Below, piece by piece: positions 45,858 through 53,878 of a DNA stretch of 64,000 nt (position 1 is its first letter; each line of letters opens with the position of its first letter). A program made the position numbers and the translations under genes. The DNA is from Paenibacillus melissococcoides. Lineage in GTDB: Bacteria; Bacillota; Bacilli; Paenibacillales; Paenibacillaceae. The notes under the pieces are model-generated. The model had not been told where the DNA came from, did no database searches, and was given only the letters and a program-made list of their open reading frames with translations. The DNA is taken from NCBI GenBank assembly GCA_944800085.1, contig CALYLO010000003.1, forward strand, positions 535,753 to 599,752, read 5' to 3'.

Positions 45858-46018
45858 CGCAGCAACTGGAAGCGCGGATTGAACAAGCAATCGAGGAATA
45901 CATGCCGCTCTACGATCGGTATTTAGACGAGCCTGACGAAGCGGCTAGGGCGGAGATGAAGGCTCAAATGGTGGCGATTGGGCGGAAATATGGGTTCGAT
46001 GGTGGGTTAGCATCATGA
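45854..46018 (+). CDS. Small acidic phage protein (54 aa)
   Basis: ATG after AGAGGAGG. Helical (QLEARIEQAIEEYMPLYDRYL...). ATGA junctions on both sides. Unknown. Confidence 0.55.
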   Translation: MTQQLEARIEQAIEEYMPLYDRYLDEPDEAARAEMKAQMVAIGRKYGFDGGLAS

Positions 46019-46212
46019 GGCCTACATGCGGATGCGGGCGGCCGGCTGAATATCTGGTGTACAAGCACCGGGAACCGCATTGCTTGGATTGTTTGCTTGA
46101 AGCAATCGATTGTTCAGGCAAGGAAGTAAGCGTGTTTAAACCAGTGGATTGGGGGCTCAAGTATGGAGCAACTACGGGAAGCAATCGGGAAGTTGGAGAA
46201 ATTGCAGGATAG
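46015..46212 (+). CDS. Small cysteine-rich phage protein (65 aa)
   Basis: CGCG early and HCLDCLLEAIDC later give a zinc-finger-like C-X-C ... C-X2-C pattern. It overlaps the next ORF by 50 bases in another frame. Confidence 0.55.
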   Translation: MRPTCGCGRPAEYLVYKHREPHCLDCLLEAIDCSGKEVSVFKPVDWGLKYGATTGSNREVGEIAG

Positions 46213-46357
46213 TACCAACGGAGTTGCAGTATGGTCCGCCTTAGACGAATTGTCTTGGTTTATGAATCATGAGTTGTCAGACGTGATCACACTGCTGCAG
46301 GAAGTTGAAAGCGAAATGGCCGCGGTGGGGGCCGCGAACCATTCCAGTCATCAATAA
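46163..46357 (+). CDS. Small helical phage protein (64 aa)
   Basis: MEQLREAIGKLEKLQDSTN...; amphipathic helices, no motif. The start lies inside the preceding gene. Confidence 0.5.
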   Translation: MEQLREAIGKLEKLQDSTNGVAVWSALDELSWFMNHELSDVITLLQEVESEMAAVGAANHSSHQ

Positions 46358-46402
46358 AAACAGTTACGTGCATTATATCACAAATTTGGGAGGGTGCAAC
46401 AT

Positions 46403-47311
46403 ATGAGTTTCGATGATAATCAGCAAATGGACTATTCCAATTATATGATGCCGACCGAGGCGCCGCCGCTGCCGTCAGTAACGGCTCAGTTGGCGACCAC
46501 ACGACAGACTGAGGAGGTTAAGGCCGCGATCTTCATGGCGAAGCAGTTCCCACGGGATCAACAGTTTGCTTATAACCGAATTATGACGGCATGCCAGCGC
46601 AAGAAGCTGGCCGAAGAGGCTGAATATGAGTTCCCACGCGGAGGCAGTAAGGTCAGTGGGCCATCAATCCGGCTCGCCGAGGTGTTAGCACAGAACTGGG
46701 GCAACATTGACTACGGCTTGATTGAGTTGGAGCAGCGCCCGGGAGAATCCAAGGTGATGGCCTACGCATGGGACATCGAGACGAACACTCGCCGGCAGAT
46801 GACATTTACAGCACGGCATGAGAGGAAGGCCAAAGGAAGTATCAATAAACTGGATGATCCTCGCGACATTTACGAATTGGTTGCTAACCTTGGGGCGCGA
46901 CGGATGCGGGCCTGTATCCTTGGCGTCATACCCGGAGACATTGTTGACGCCGCGTTAGAACAGTGCAAACAAACGCTTATTAATGGCTACAAGGAGCCGC
47001 TGCCGGATCGGATAAGGAAAGCCTTTCAGCAATTTCAGGAGAAGTATGGCGTTTCGAAGGAAATGCTTGAGGAATATATCGGCTGCGATCAAGAAGCATT
47101 CACCGAGAATGACTATCTACGTCTGGGCAACGTCTGGAAGGCTCTCAGAGACGGTATGGCGAAGCGAGAGGACTATTTCACTATCAAGCCAATTGCGCAG
47201 CCTACAAAGGCCGAGGAAGAGTTCCTGAAGCAGCAGGAAGCGAAGGCAGATAAGAAGGTCAAGAAGGATAAGGCTGGAGGCGAAGCCGATGCTGCAGCTG
47301 AACAGCAGTAA
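46403..47311 (+). CDS. Phage recombination-associated protein (candidate single-strand annealing protein)
   Basis: 302 residues, ATG 46403 eight bases after GGGAGGG. FMAKQFPRDQQFAYNRIMTAC, then YEFPRGGSKVSGPSIRLAEVLAQNWGNIDYG and DPRDIYELVANLGARRMRACILGVIPGDIVDAA are blocks I associate with a widespread phage family next to exonucleases. A Lys/Ala-rich tail closes it. Its start region overlaps nothing, but its end overlaps the nuclease gene by 23 bases, the usual arrangement of an annealing protein with its exonuclease. Function is inferred from context. Confidence 0.65.
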   Translation: MSFDDNQQMDYSNYMMPTEAPPLPSVTAQLATTRQTEEVKAAIFMAKQFPRDQQFAYNRIMTACQRKKLAEEAEYEFPRGGSKVSGPSIRLAEVLAQNWGNIDYGLIELEQRPGESKVMAYAWDIETNTRRQMTFTARHERKAKGSINKLDDPRDIYELVANLGARRMRACILGVIPGDIVDAALEQCKQTLINGYKEPLPDRIRKAFQQFQEKYGVSKEMLEEYIGCDQEAFTENDYLRLGNVWKALRDGMAKREDYFTIKPIAQPTKAEEEFLKQQEAKADKKVKKDKAGGEADAAAEQQ

Positions 47312-48092
47312 CTATTATTCGGCAGAAGCGAATTGGGAGTATATGAGCAATAGTCAGTATAAGGACTTCCGGGCATGTGAAGCAATGGCAATGGCGAAGT
47401 TGGGAGGTTGGCAGGAGCCTCCTTCTGACGCCCTCCTATTAGGCTCATATGTGCATGCCTATTTCGAGGGGGCAGAGGCATTTGAGTCATTTAAGGTTGC
47501 TACTCCAGAACTGATATCTAGTAAGGGTCCGACTAAGGGGAAATTGAAATGTCAGTACCGGGACGCTGAGGCCATGATATCGGCACTTGAGAACGATCCT
47601 TTATGCATGTTCCTGCTTCAAGGTCAGAAGGAAGTAATTATGTCGGCAGAGTTCACTGGAACATGGTGGAAAATCAAAATGGACAACTATGCTCCCGACC
47701 GACTGCGCTTTAGCGACATCAAGACAGTACAAAACATCAGCAAGGAGACGTGGGACCCAGAGAACGGCTATGTATCATTTGTCGAGGCGCAGGGTTATGT
47801 GACGCAGATGGCTTTGTACGCAGAGATAGAGCGGCGAAAACTCGGGCGGGACGGCTGGATAGAACCGTACATCGTGGCCGTGTCTAAAGAGGACCCACCG
47901 GACAAGGCGGCGATCAGTATTAACGCCTATGATATACAGCGGGCGTTGGATGAGGTTGAAAGGTACATGCCGCGGATCCTAACGGTAAAGTCCGGCCAAG
48001 AAGAACCAGAACGTTGTGAGCGCTGCAGGTATTGTCGGGGAACGAAGGTGTTGAACCGGATCATCCACTATTCGGAGTTGATTGCGAGATGA
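47289..48092 (+). CDS. PD-(D/E)XK exonuclease (YqaJ/RecE-like)
   Basis: 267 residues, ATG eight bases after GGAGG. Signatures: LLLGSYVHAYFEG (first motif), FTGTWWKIKMDNYAPDRLRFSDIKTV (the D...D-x-K core), then YVTQMALYAEI. A C-terminal CERCRYCRGTKV suggests a metal or Fe-S cluster. It should resect DNA ends for the annealing protein. Confidence 0.8.
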   Translation: MLQLNSSNYYSAEANWEYMSNSQYKDFRACEAMAMAKLGGWQEPPSDALLLGSYVHAYFEGAEAFESFKVATPELISSKGPTKGKLKCQYRDAEAMISALENDPLCMFLLQGQKEVIMSAEFTGTWWKIKMDNYAPDRLRFSDIKTVQNISKETWDPENGYVSFVEAQGYVTQMALYAEIERRKLGRDGWIEPYIVAVSKEDPPDKAAISINAYDIQRALDEVERYMPRILTVKSGQEEPERCERCRYCRGTKVLNRIIHYSELIAR

Positions 48093-48412
48093 CACTATCA
48101 TTCAATCCGGTGCCGAAGCCGGGGAAGAGCAAGCGCATGAAACTAACGCAGAAGCAGATGGGCGATATAAGCCCGTCTGTGGATGCGGAACTAAAGGAAC
48201 GGAGCAAGGGCATATGTGAAATTTGTGAGAAGGCATGGGCAACAGAGAGGGCGCACCTGACCGGACGGAAACAGCTTGATTGGAAAACCAAGGTTACGGA
48301 TCTGCTGCATCTTTGCACAGACTGTCACCGGTGGCTGGACGGCACACAAGAAGGCATACGGTTCAGACGATTGGTAGCGCACATAATCAATACGGTATTA
48401 GGGAGAAGGTGA
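48089..48412 (+). CDS. HNH-like nuclease domain protein
   Basis: 107 residues. CEICEKAWATERAHLTGRK then LLHLCTDCHRWLDG give an HNH-type metal site (Cys pairs, AHL, CHRWL). In phages small HNH proteins lie near recombination or packaging genes. ATGA overlap with the exonuclease. Confidence 0.65.
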   Translation: MTLSFNPVPKPGKSKRMKLTQKQMGDISPSVDAELKERSKGICEICEKAWATERAHLTGRKQLDWKTKVTDLLHLCTDCHRWLDGTQEGIRFRRLVAHIINTVLGRR

Positions 48413-48417
48413 AATAC

Positions 48418-48633
48418 ATGCGGGGTCAGATTAGTCCTAAACGACAAGCAATTTTTGAGTTTATTAAAGAACATGTACTTGCAAAAGGGTATCCACCAAC
48501 AGTGCGAGAGATTGGGCAAAAGGTGGGACTTGCATCCACAAGCACAGTGCAACGTCATATTGATGCCTTAGAAGCACAAGGGAAGATCAGACGCAAGCCA
48601 AACAGTCCTCGAACAATAGAAATTATTTTATAA
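48418..48633 (+). CDS. LexA-type winged-helix protein (DNA-binding domain only)
   Basis: 71 residues: RQAIFEFIKEHVLAKGYPPTVREIGQKVGLASTSTVQRHIDALEAQGKIRR. This is the LexA N-terminal domain without the peptidase half. It might compete with host LexA for SOS boxes or bind phage sites. Confidence 0.8.
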   Translation: MRGQISPKRQAIFEFIKEHVLAKGYPPTVREIGQKVGLASTSTVQRHIDALEAQGKIRRKPNSPRTIEIIL

Positions 48634-48646
48634 GCAGGTGGGTGGT

Positions 48647-49585
48647 ATGCAAGGCTGGATAAAACTTCATAGAAAGATCCGATACAATGCCATTTTTAAC
48701 AATCATCAATTGTATCGGCTATGGACAATCTGCTTGCTTACGGCAACCCATAAACGGCGCGAGCAGATTGTCGGGAATCAGACAGTTTTGCTCGAGCCAG
48801 GACAATTTGTAACCGGTAGATTTGAGCTTCATTCGGAGTATAACAGCGGTCTAAAGAAGAAGGATCAAGTTTCAGAATATACCGTTTGGAGATGGCTGAT
48901 GTCGCTCGAAAAAGGCGGATTTTTGAGCATCAAAACGAGCAACAAATTTAGCGTCGTAACCATTGATAACTGGGCACTTTATCAAGGTTCAGACAACGAT
49001 GATGAGCAACAAAACGAGCAGCAAGTGAGCAACAAACGAGCAACAAATGAGCAACAAATGAGCACAAACAAGAATGTAAAGAATAAAGAGAATGAAAAGA
49101 ATGATGAGAAAGATAGTTGTTGTTCGGATGATATCGAATCAATCTTTGGACTGAATGAAAAACAGGATCCCGTTCCTGATACTTCAGATACGGACTCTGA
49201 ACCAATGATTTCAGTTCACGAATATCGACAGAAGGTTGCTTATAAGTATCTTAGTCGCAGAGGCAAAGGCTTCTACCTTACGAAGATAGACGAGGATGAG
49301 GTAGATAGTTACATTGTCGAACGCATACCGTTACGAGTAGTGCTGCAAGGCATAGATTATTCCTTTGACAACTTCAAGCCAAAGCACAACCGCGATGAGA
49401 TTAAAAGCTTGAAATACTGTTCCCCAGTCATATTTTCTCTTTACGCCCAGCAAGGTACCGTTCCCGCTGCAGAGGCGTCGGGTGCCGTCCCGGAGGTGGA
49501 TGCCGTTCCGCCCGGAGAGAAAGGCAAGGAGAACGTAATAGATTTGCTTGAGCAACTCAAGAAAATGCGAGGTGATACCGGTTGA
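48647..49585 (+). CDS. Phage replication protein (DnaD-like helix-turn-helix)
   Basis: 312 residues. N-terminal HTH region (WIKLHRKIRYNAIFNNHQLYRLWTICLLTATH, VSEYTVWRWLMSLEKGG). A Gln/Asn-rich low-complexity linker (about 117-145) leads to a C-terminal part. Position just before a loader ATPase supports an initiator role. Overlaps the next gene by 4 bases. Confidence 0.75.
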   Translation: MQGWIKLHRKIRYNAIFNNHQLYRLWTICLLTATHKRREQIVGNQTVLLEPGQFVTGRFELHSEYNSGLKKKDQVSEYTVWRWLMSLEKGGFLSIKTSNKFSVVTIDNWALYQGSDNDDEQQNEQQVSNKRATNEQQMSTNKNVKNKENEKNDEKDSCCSDDIESIFGLNEKQDPVPDTSDTDSEPMISVHEYRQKVAYKYLSRRGKGFYLTKIDEDEVDSYIVERIPLRVVLQGIDYSFDNFKPKHNRDEIKSLKYCSPVIFSLYAQQGTVPAAEASGAVPEVDAVPPGEKGKENVIDLLEQLKKMRGDTG

Positions 49586-50532
49586 AAGATATGGGCGCGG
49601 TCTTAGGTGAAGCTAAGGTAATCCCGCCGAATTACAAAGAACGTCTGGCGCGTATGGAAGCAGAACTTGAGCATCACCCGGATATAGTTGCGCTCAAGGA
49701 AAAGTTTCCTGATTGCGACCTAAAGAAGAGCAAGAAAAGCGAGCTATATAACTATACCCGTAATTGTGATAATTGCCGGGCTTGTACGGGGCTGGATACC
49801 TGCCAAAACGAGTTTCCTGGGCATAGGTTGGTGCCAGATTCGGATCCGCCGTACCTGGAACTGCTCAACTTCCGGCTGCTGCCGTGCCATTTACAACAGG
49901 CTTTAAACAAGCAGCAGAAAATAAAACACATGATTAAAAGCCATCATATGCCAGCATCAATAACAGAATCATCGTTTGAACAATTGGACGTCGATCCGCA
50001 GCGGCAGGCAGCCATAACAGAATGTATGAAATACTGCTTGGATTTTAAAGAGGGTGAAACGGTCAAAGGCCTGTATCTTTACGGGGGCATGGGGATCGGG
50101 AAAACGAAAATCATTGGAGCAGTCGCCCATGAGTTGGCTAACCGTAGTGTAGCGGTCGCAATGGTGTATGTCCCGGATTTTCTGGAAGAAGTGAAAGGTG
50201 CTATATCGACCAATACAGTCAGCGAGAAGTTGGATGCAATACGAGATGTGGATGTACTGATACTGGACGACATTGGGGCCGAGCCGTTGACGACTTGGAC
50301 AAGGGATGAAGTGTTAGGGCCAGTACTGCAGCGGCGTATGGAGCAAAAGCCTACGCTATATACTTCGAACCTCACAATGACCGAGCTGGAAAGGCACCTT
50401 AGCAACGTGAAGGACTTCGACAAGATGGAACCGCAGCAGCACAAGAAGAAGGCGGCACGGATTATGGAACGGATCGAACCGTGGGTAAAGTTGATTCATG
50501 TAAACGGACGGAATAGGAGGAGAAATCCATGA
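49582..50532 (+). CDS. DnaC/DnaI-type helicase loader ATPase
   Basis: 316 residues from TTG 49582, after GAGGTGA. N-terminal Cys cluster CDNCRACTGLDTC, as in DnaI (zinc), then AAA+ domain with Walker A GGMGIGKT, Walker B VLILDDIGAE and an arginine near the end. It loads the replicative helicase. Confidence 0.88.
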   Translation: MKDMGAVLGEAKVIPPNYKERLARMEAELEHHPDIVALKEKFPDCDLKKSKKSELYNYTRNCDNCRACTGLDTCQNEFPGHRLVPDSDPPYLELLNFRLLPCHLQQALNKQQKIKHMIKSHHMPASITESSFEQLDVDPQRQAAITECMKYCLDFKEGETVKGLYLYGGMGIGKTKIIGAVAHELANRSVAVAMVYVPDFLEEVKGAISTNTVSEKLDAIRDVDVLILDDIGAEPLTTWTRDEVLGPVLQRRMEQKPTLYTSNLTMTELERHLSNVKDFDKMEPQQHKKKAARIMERIEPWVKLIHVNGRNRRRNP

Positions 50533-50633
50533 AAACTTGCACTATTTGCGGCGGTAGTAAGGTGGTTATCAAGCGCATAGGGGCAATGACGCAGTTCGGA
50601 CCGTGCCCCAATTGCAAAGAGGGTTCGAGATGA
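50529..50633 (+). CDS. Small zinc-ribbon protein (34 aa)
   Basis: CTICGG...CPNCKEG gives two C-X2-C pairs. It overlaps the loader and the next ORF by 4 bases each. Confidence 0.6.
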   Translation: MKTCTICGGSKVVIKRIGAMTQFGPCPNCKEGSR

Positions 50634-50833
50634 TAGACGGATTCGCGTACAAGTCAGGAAAGAAGCCTGTGCCTCGCAGAGATCCCGAGAGGGACGACAG
50701 AGACCGGAAGGCGAGTGACGTTGTAGAGCGGCAAATGACGCCAGAGGAACGGGAGCGGATGGAAAAGATCGGCCCATACCGGGATCGCGATGGTCAGAAG
50801 CGCCGGCCCAGCCCGTATCCGGGAAGGTGGTAG
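50630..50833 (+). CDS. Small charged phage protein (67 aa)
   Basis: Arg/Asp/Glu/Pro-rich, likely unstructured. ATGA start. Unknown. Confidence 0.55.
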   Translation: MIDGFAYKSGKKPVPRRDPERDDRDRKASDVVERQMTPEERERMEKIGPYRDRDGQKRRPSPYPGRW

Positions 50834-50835
50834 AG

Positions 50836-51063
50836 ATGGCATATATCGCATGTGACGACATGGATTTTATGTGGGAACAAAGGGATCTTGAAGTATTCCG
50901 GCAGATGTGGAAAGAAGGCTTTTGTGTAACGGATATTGCCCGTGCGTTCGCCCGGGATGCAGACGAAATAGGGCTATTGGTAATGGACCAGAAACGGAAA
51001 GGACATATCAGAAACCGCCCAGGAGGAGCATTAGGGAGGAGGATGCCAGATGGAATACGGTAA
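50836..51063 (+). CDS. Small phage protein with HTH-like segment (75 aa)
   Basis: ATG after GGAAGGTGG. FRQMWKEGFCVTDIARAFARDADEIGLLVMD looks like a helix-turn-helix. It overlaps recU by 14 bases. Confidence 0.55.
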   Translation: MAYIACDDMDFMWEQRDLEVFRQMWKEGFCVTDIARAFARDADEIGLLVMDQKRKGHIRNRPGGALGRRMPDGIR

Positions 51064-51550
51064 CCGCGGTATGGCGTTTGAAGAGTTAATTGAATATTCT
51101 AATCGGTTGTATGAGAGTCAGGGGCTTGCTGTAATCAACAAGCGGCCGACTCCGGTCAAGGTAACCCGCAGCCAGGGGAGCCGGGTAATATCAGGGTTTT
51201 TCGAAAAGCAATCAACGGTTGACTTTGACGGCGTATATCGAGGGCGGGCGATAGTGTTCGAGGCGAAATCTACCAAAAATCCTACTAGATTTGACTTGTG
51301 CAAGCTTCCCGATCATCAATACGAACATTTGGAAAAGTGTCATAAGAATGGGGCCGTAGCCTTTGTACTTGTCAGTTTTGAAAAACAGAAGAAAGAATAT
51401 CTACTCCCATACACGGCGCTACGGCCATACTGGACGGAATACAAGAAGCCTGTCGGCAAGCGTAGCATGAGTATTTTGGATTTCGACGTCCATGCGTATG
51501 AGGTGGATGCAGGGCGGGTGCCGCTGGATTACTGTACTCTCTCAGAATAG
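51050..51550 (+). CDS. recU: Holliday junction resolvase RecU
   Basis: 166 residues. GMAFEELIEYSNRLY, NKRPTPVKV, GFFEKQSTVDFDGVYRGRAIVFEAKST (catalytic Asp and E-x-K) and HQYEHLEKCHKNGAVAFVLVSF are RecU signatures. This is the phage-borne copy. It resolves junctions during phage recombination and replication, and is the last prophage A gene seen before the Mu-like element. Confidence 0.9.
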   Translation: MEYGNRGMAFEELIEYSNRLYESQGLAVINKRPTPVKVTRSQGSRVISGFFEKQSTVDFDGVYRGRAIVFEAKSTKNPTRFDLCKLPDHQYEHLEKCHKNGAVAFVLVSFEKQKKEYLLPYTALRPYWTEYKKPVGKRSMSILDFDVHAYEVDAGRVPLDYCTLSE

Positions 51551-52084
51551 ATGACAAAGATTAGATGACAAAAAACGAACCGAGAAAACGAGGGAAAGCC
51601 CGGTACTACAAGGGATTTGACGGGATTATCATAGTTTCGCGGTGACAGAAATGATGAGAATGTAAGAGGAAATTATAAAAACCAGAATTTTTAATAGAAA
51701 AAGCGTGAATCCCTTGCGTATCAAGGCTTTCACGCTTTTTTCTGTTTTTTAGCCATTGCTTCACAACCAAACTGGTCTCAAAAAGAGATCCCACGTTTTA
51801 ACGGCGCGTTAATCAACATTAATCGGAAGTATTACAAATCGCAAAAGTCCATGTGTATCAAGGTAAATCATGATTAACGATCGTCATCGTTGCGTTATTA
51901 AGGGATGAAATATGAACGAAAAACGGCTAAAAACTTTAGTGGAGCAAAGGGACATTTCGGAACAAATTGAAAAAACCTGTCCCATTGCAGTTGTGGCGCG
52001 GGATTCCGGATTTTTTTAAACTGGGAAACTTTATCGCTTCAATGGGACAAAGAAACGACCATAAACAGACTATAATATGGGAAT
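51551..52084. other. 534-base gap containing the junction of prophage A and the Mu-like element
   Basis: No credible gene. It holds a strong bidirectional stem (next entry), CGTTAAT-like motifs (CGTTTTAACG near 51795, CGTTAATCAA near 51807, an inverted CGTTAATCAT near 51870-51880, CGTTATTAAG near 51892) and three copies of TGTCCC(A/T)TTG: inverted at 51945-51954, direct at 51978-51987, inverted at 52040-52049. Mu-type elements begin with TG and carry several transposase sites within about 200 bases outside the repressor gene, so the left end should be in here. Confidence 0.5.
51703..51745. terminator. Long symmetric stem after recU
   Basis: AAAAAGCGTGAA ... TTTCACGCTTTTT, with a second CCTTG / CAAGG tier. 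A/T runs on both sides fit a bidirectional terminator. A related inverted piece (TACAAGGGATTTGACG) lies at about 51607. Confidence 0.8.
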
Positions 52085-52966
52085 TCAAAACAACTCATCA
52101 CGGAGGATTGTTTTTCCTATATTGCCTGGAATTCGATAGATGAACTTCCCTACAATTTTAACTTTTTCAGTCGGAAGGGATCGTTCTGGATAATCTGCAT
52201 TTGATGACAAGAGAACGACTCGATCCCCTGCATTATAGATACGTTTTAAAGTGATTTCCTCGTCGTTAATCCTCAATAATGCAATTTCGTTGCATTCTAC
52301 AATTGGCTGCTGCTGGATGACAACATAGTCCCCATTTTCAATGCCATCGCCAGTCATGCTATCGCCATCAACTTCCATAACAAAGCAAGTCCCCTTCGTG
52401 TATTTGCTTGGAACAGGCATATAGCCAAGAATGAACTCATAGTAGTTTTTTTCGATACCCGCCGCTGTCTTACCGACCAATGGTACAGCGTGAGCATCCT
52501 CCTCGATTTCACTCGTTCCATACTCTACCTTTTCTTCTTTAATACGGGCAGCGGCTAATTCGTCGTTCTTTGAAATAGCAGTTTTCTTGCTACAGGTATC
52601 CTTCTCTTTCTTAAAGCGCAGAAATTCTATATATTCTTTAACTTTTTCTTTCTCCTCCTCGGACAACTCTGAAAAATGGGAAGTAGTTTCCCACTTATCG
52701 GCAAAAAAAATAGGCGACTCCTGTTGCTCAATCTTAGGTGTCGGCCTTTCCTTCCCGGTTAGAATCCAATCTGCAGAAACCTCAAAAAAGGTCGATACTG
52801 CGATCAGGCCATCTGAAGAGGGATTCTTGTTACCGTTTTCCCAGTCACTGATTTGCCCAGAAGAAACTTTGATGCCAGTAGTTTCGGTGATGTGTGCAGC
52901 TAAGGCCTTCATTGAAAGGTTCTTCTGCTCTCTTAAATACCTAATCCTGCTCCCTATTGTGATCAT
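52085..52966 (-). CDS. Mu-like phage repressor (XRE HTH + S24 peptidase)
   Basis: 293 residues if translation begins at ATG 52966 (MITIGSRIRYLREQKNLSMKALAAH); a longer frame to 53029 adds an implausible hydrophobic piece. HTH at about 5-65. The C-terminal LexA-like domain has GKTAAGIEK with the Ala-Gly cleavage pair, Ser in VDGDSMTGDG and Lys in TLKRIYNAGD. Mu itself uses a non-cleavable repressor; this one looks SOS-cleavable. It lies leftward, adjacent to the presumed left end, as c does in Mu. Confidence 0.88.
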   Translation of the reverse strand: MITIGSRIRYLREQKNLSMKALAAHITETTGIKVSSGQISDWENGNKNPSSDGLIAVSTFFEVSADWILTGKERPTPKIEQQESPIFFADKWETTSHFSELSEEEKEKVKEYIEFLRFKKEKDTCSKKTAISKNDELAAARIKEEKVEYGTSEIEEDAHAVPLVGKTAAGIEKNYYEFILGYMPVPSKYTKGTCFVMEVDGDSMTGDGIENGDYVVIQQQPIVECNEIALLRINDEEITLKRIYNAGDRVVLLSSNADYPERSLPTEKVKIVGKFIYRIPGNIGKTILRDELF

Positions 52967-53051
52967 AACAACAATCACGCTCCCAATTGTGATTATATTA
53001 CTCACATATATGATCATATGTATTGACATTGCTCACATATGTGATTATTAT
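52958..53051. promoter_or_regulatory. Operator/promoter region of the Mu-like phage
   Basis: Early rightward promoter TTGACA (53023-53028), 17 bases, TATTAT (53046-53051), with the perfect palindrome TCACATATGTGA (53033-53044) in its spacer. Further half-sites are TGTGATCA (52958-52965), AATTGTGATTAT (52986-52996) and TCACATATATGA (53002-53013). A leftward TATAAT (52997-52992) faces the repressor. The spacing suits cooperative repressor binding. Confidence 0.75.
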
Positions 53052-53142
53052 TGAATTATGGGTGGTAGATACCCAAGAAAAGTATATCTCTTTTGTGAGC
53101 AGATGGCTACGTCTAATATTGTCGGAAAAGGAAGGGGATAGG

Positions 53143-53358
53143 ATGGCGCGGAAAAGGCCAATCACAGCACTAGGATGGGAAATCAAGAAGAGATTGGCTG
53201 AACTTCAACTGGATCAGAGGGAGTTTTGCCGGCTTCACAACATCCCAGAGAATCGCTTGGGAGACATCATAACGGGGACGCGCAAGGCCGTAAAACATCG
53301 TGAAAAAATCCAACAATTGCTAGGTATCGGCAACTACCCTGAAAAGAAAGCAGAGTAA
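53143..53358 (+). CDS. Ner-like regulator
   Basis: 71 residues, ATG 53143 after GAAGGGGATAGG. HTH (LGWEIKKRLAELQLDQREFCRLHNIPENRLGDIITG). It is the first rightward gene and divergent from the repressor, as ner in Mu. Confidence 0.75.
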   Translation: MARKRPITALGWEIKKRLAELQLDQREFCRLHNIPENRLGDIITGTRKAVKHREKIQQLLGIGNYPEKKAE

Positions 53359-53401
53359 CCTTTCGAAATGACATTTTTCATGGAAAGGGGGTGTAACCAC
53401 G

Positions 53402-53734
53402 ATGAAAGGAAAGCCTGAATTGGACATGTTAGTCAACGAGCGCCCTATCGATATTGGCTATCGCTCGCAGCTTATTCATGGTGCACCGAGCGAAATCCAA
53501 AATGATCTAGCGATAGAGAAAATGATTGCCCAGAGAAGTATTCTTGTTTCATAAATCTATACGTTGGAGGAAGAGGCGAAGAGAGCCATCATCGAGAGAG
53601 AACGCTGGAATGCTAGATTTAATACCATGTTCATTGATTTAAGGACACTTTATGAACGACATAACCAACTGATTGAGCAGATTGGAGAAAAACGGCGTGA
53701 GGTGGATGAGTCGGAAAAGCAAGAAACGGAATAG
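53402..53734 (+). pseudogene. Phage ORF split by an in-frame TAA
   Basis: From ATG 53402 a frame encodes 50 residues, then TAA at 53552-53554, and the same frame stays open for 59 more codons to TAG 53734. Together this is about 110 residues, the second part being a charged coiled coil (RAIIERERWNARF...IGEKRREVDE). The downstream part has no ribosome site for its TTG 53564. Either a nonsense mutation, a readthrough codon or two tiny genes. A site GGAAAGGGGGTG precedes the first ATG. Confidence 0.5.
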
Positions 53735-53838
53735 GTGGAGGGGTTTCCATGATTCGACATCAAGAAAAAAGAGGAACGACCCACCCCTAAGTGAGTCGCT
53801 CCTCAAATCGAATCATTATCCAGAAGATTCCCCTCCAC
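53735..53838. repeat. Three-tier nested inverted repeat before the transposase gene
   Basis: GTGGAGGGG (53735-53743) pairs with CCCCTCCAC (53830-53838). ATGATTCGA (53749-53757) pairs with TCGAATCAT (53808-53816). GAGGAACGACCCAC (53771-53784) pairs with GTGAGTCGCTCCTC (53791-53804), 12 of 14. No T-run follows. A 13-codon ORF (MIRHQEKRGTTHP, ATG 53749, GGAGGGG five bases before) lies on its left arm. It could be an RNA control element for the transposase or the ends of a small inserted element. Confidence 0.85.
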
Positions 53839-53878
53839 TATAGCACATTTGCATTCAGTTTGGGAAGGAGGAGACCGA

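Noticed and set aside
51550-51745. Attachment site of a tyrosine-recombinase element at the long stem after recU
   Set aside because: The symmetric stem with A/T flanks fits a terminator better, and no tyrosine recombinase gene is in the window.
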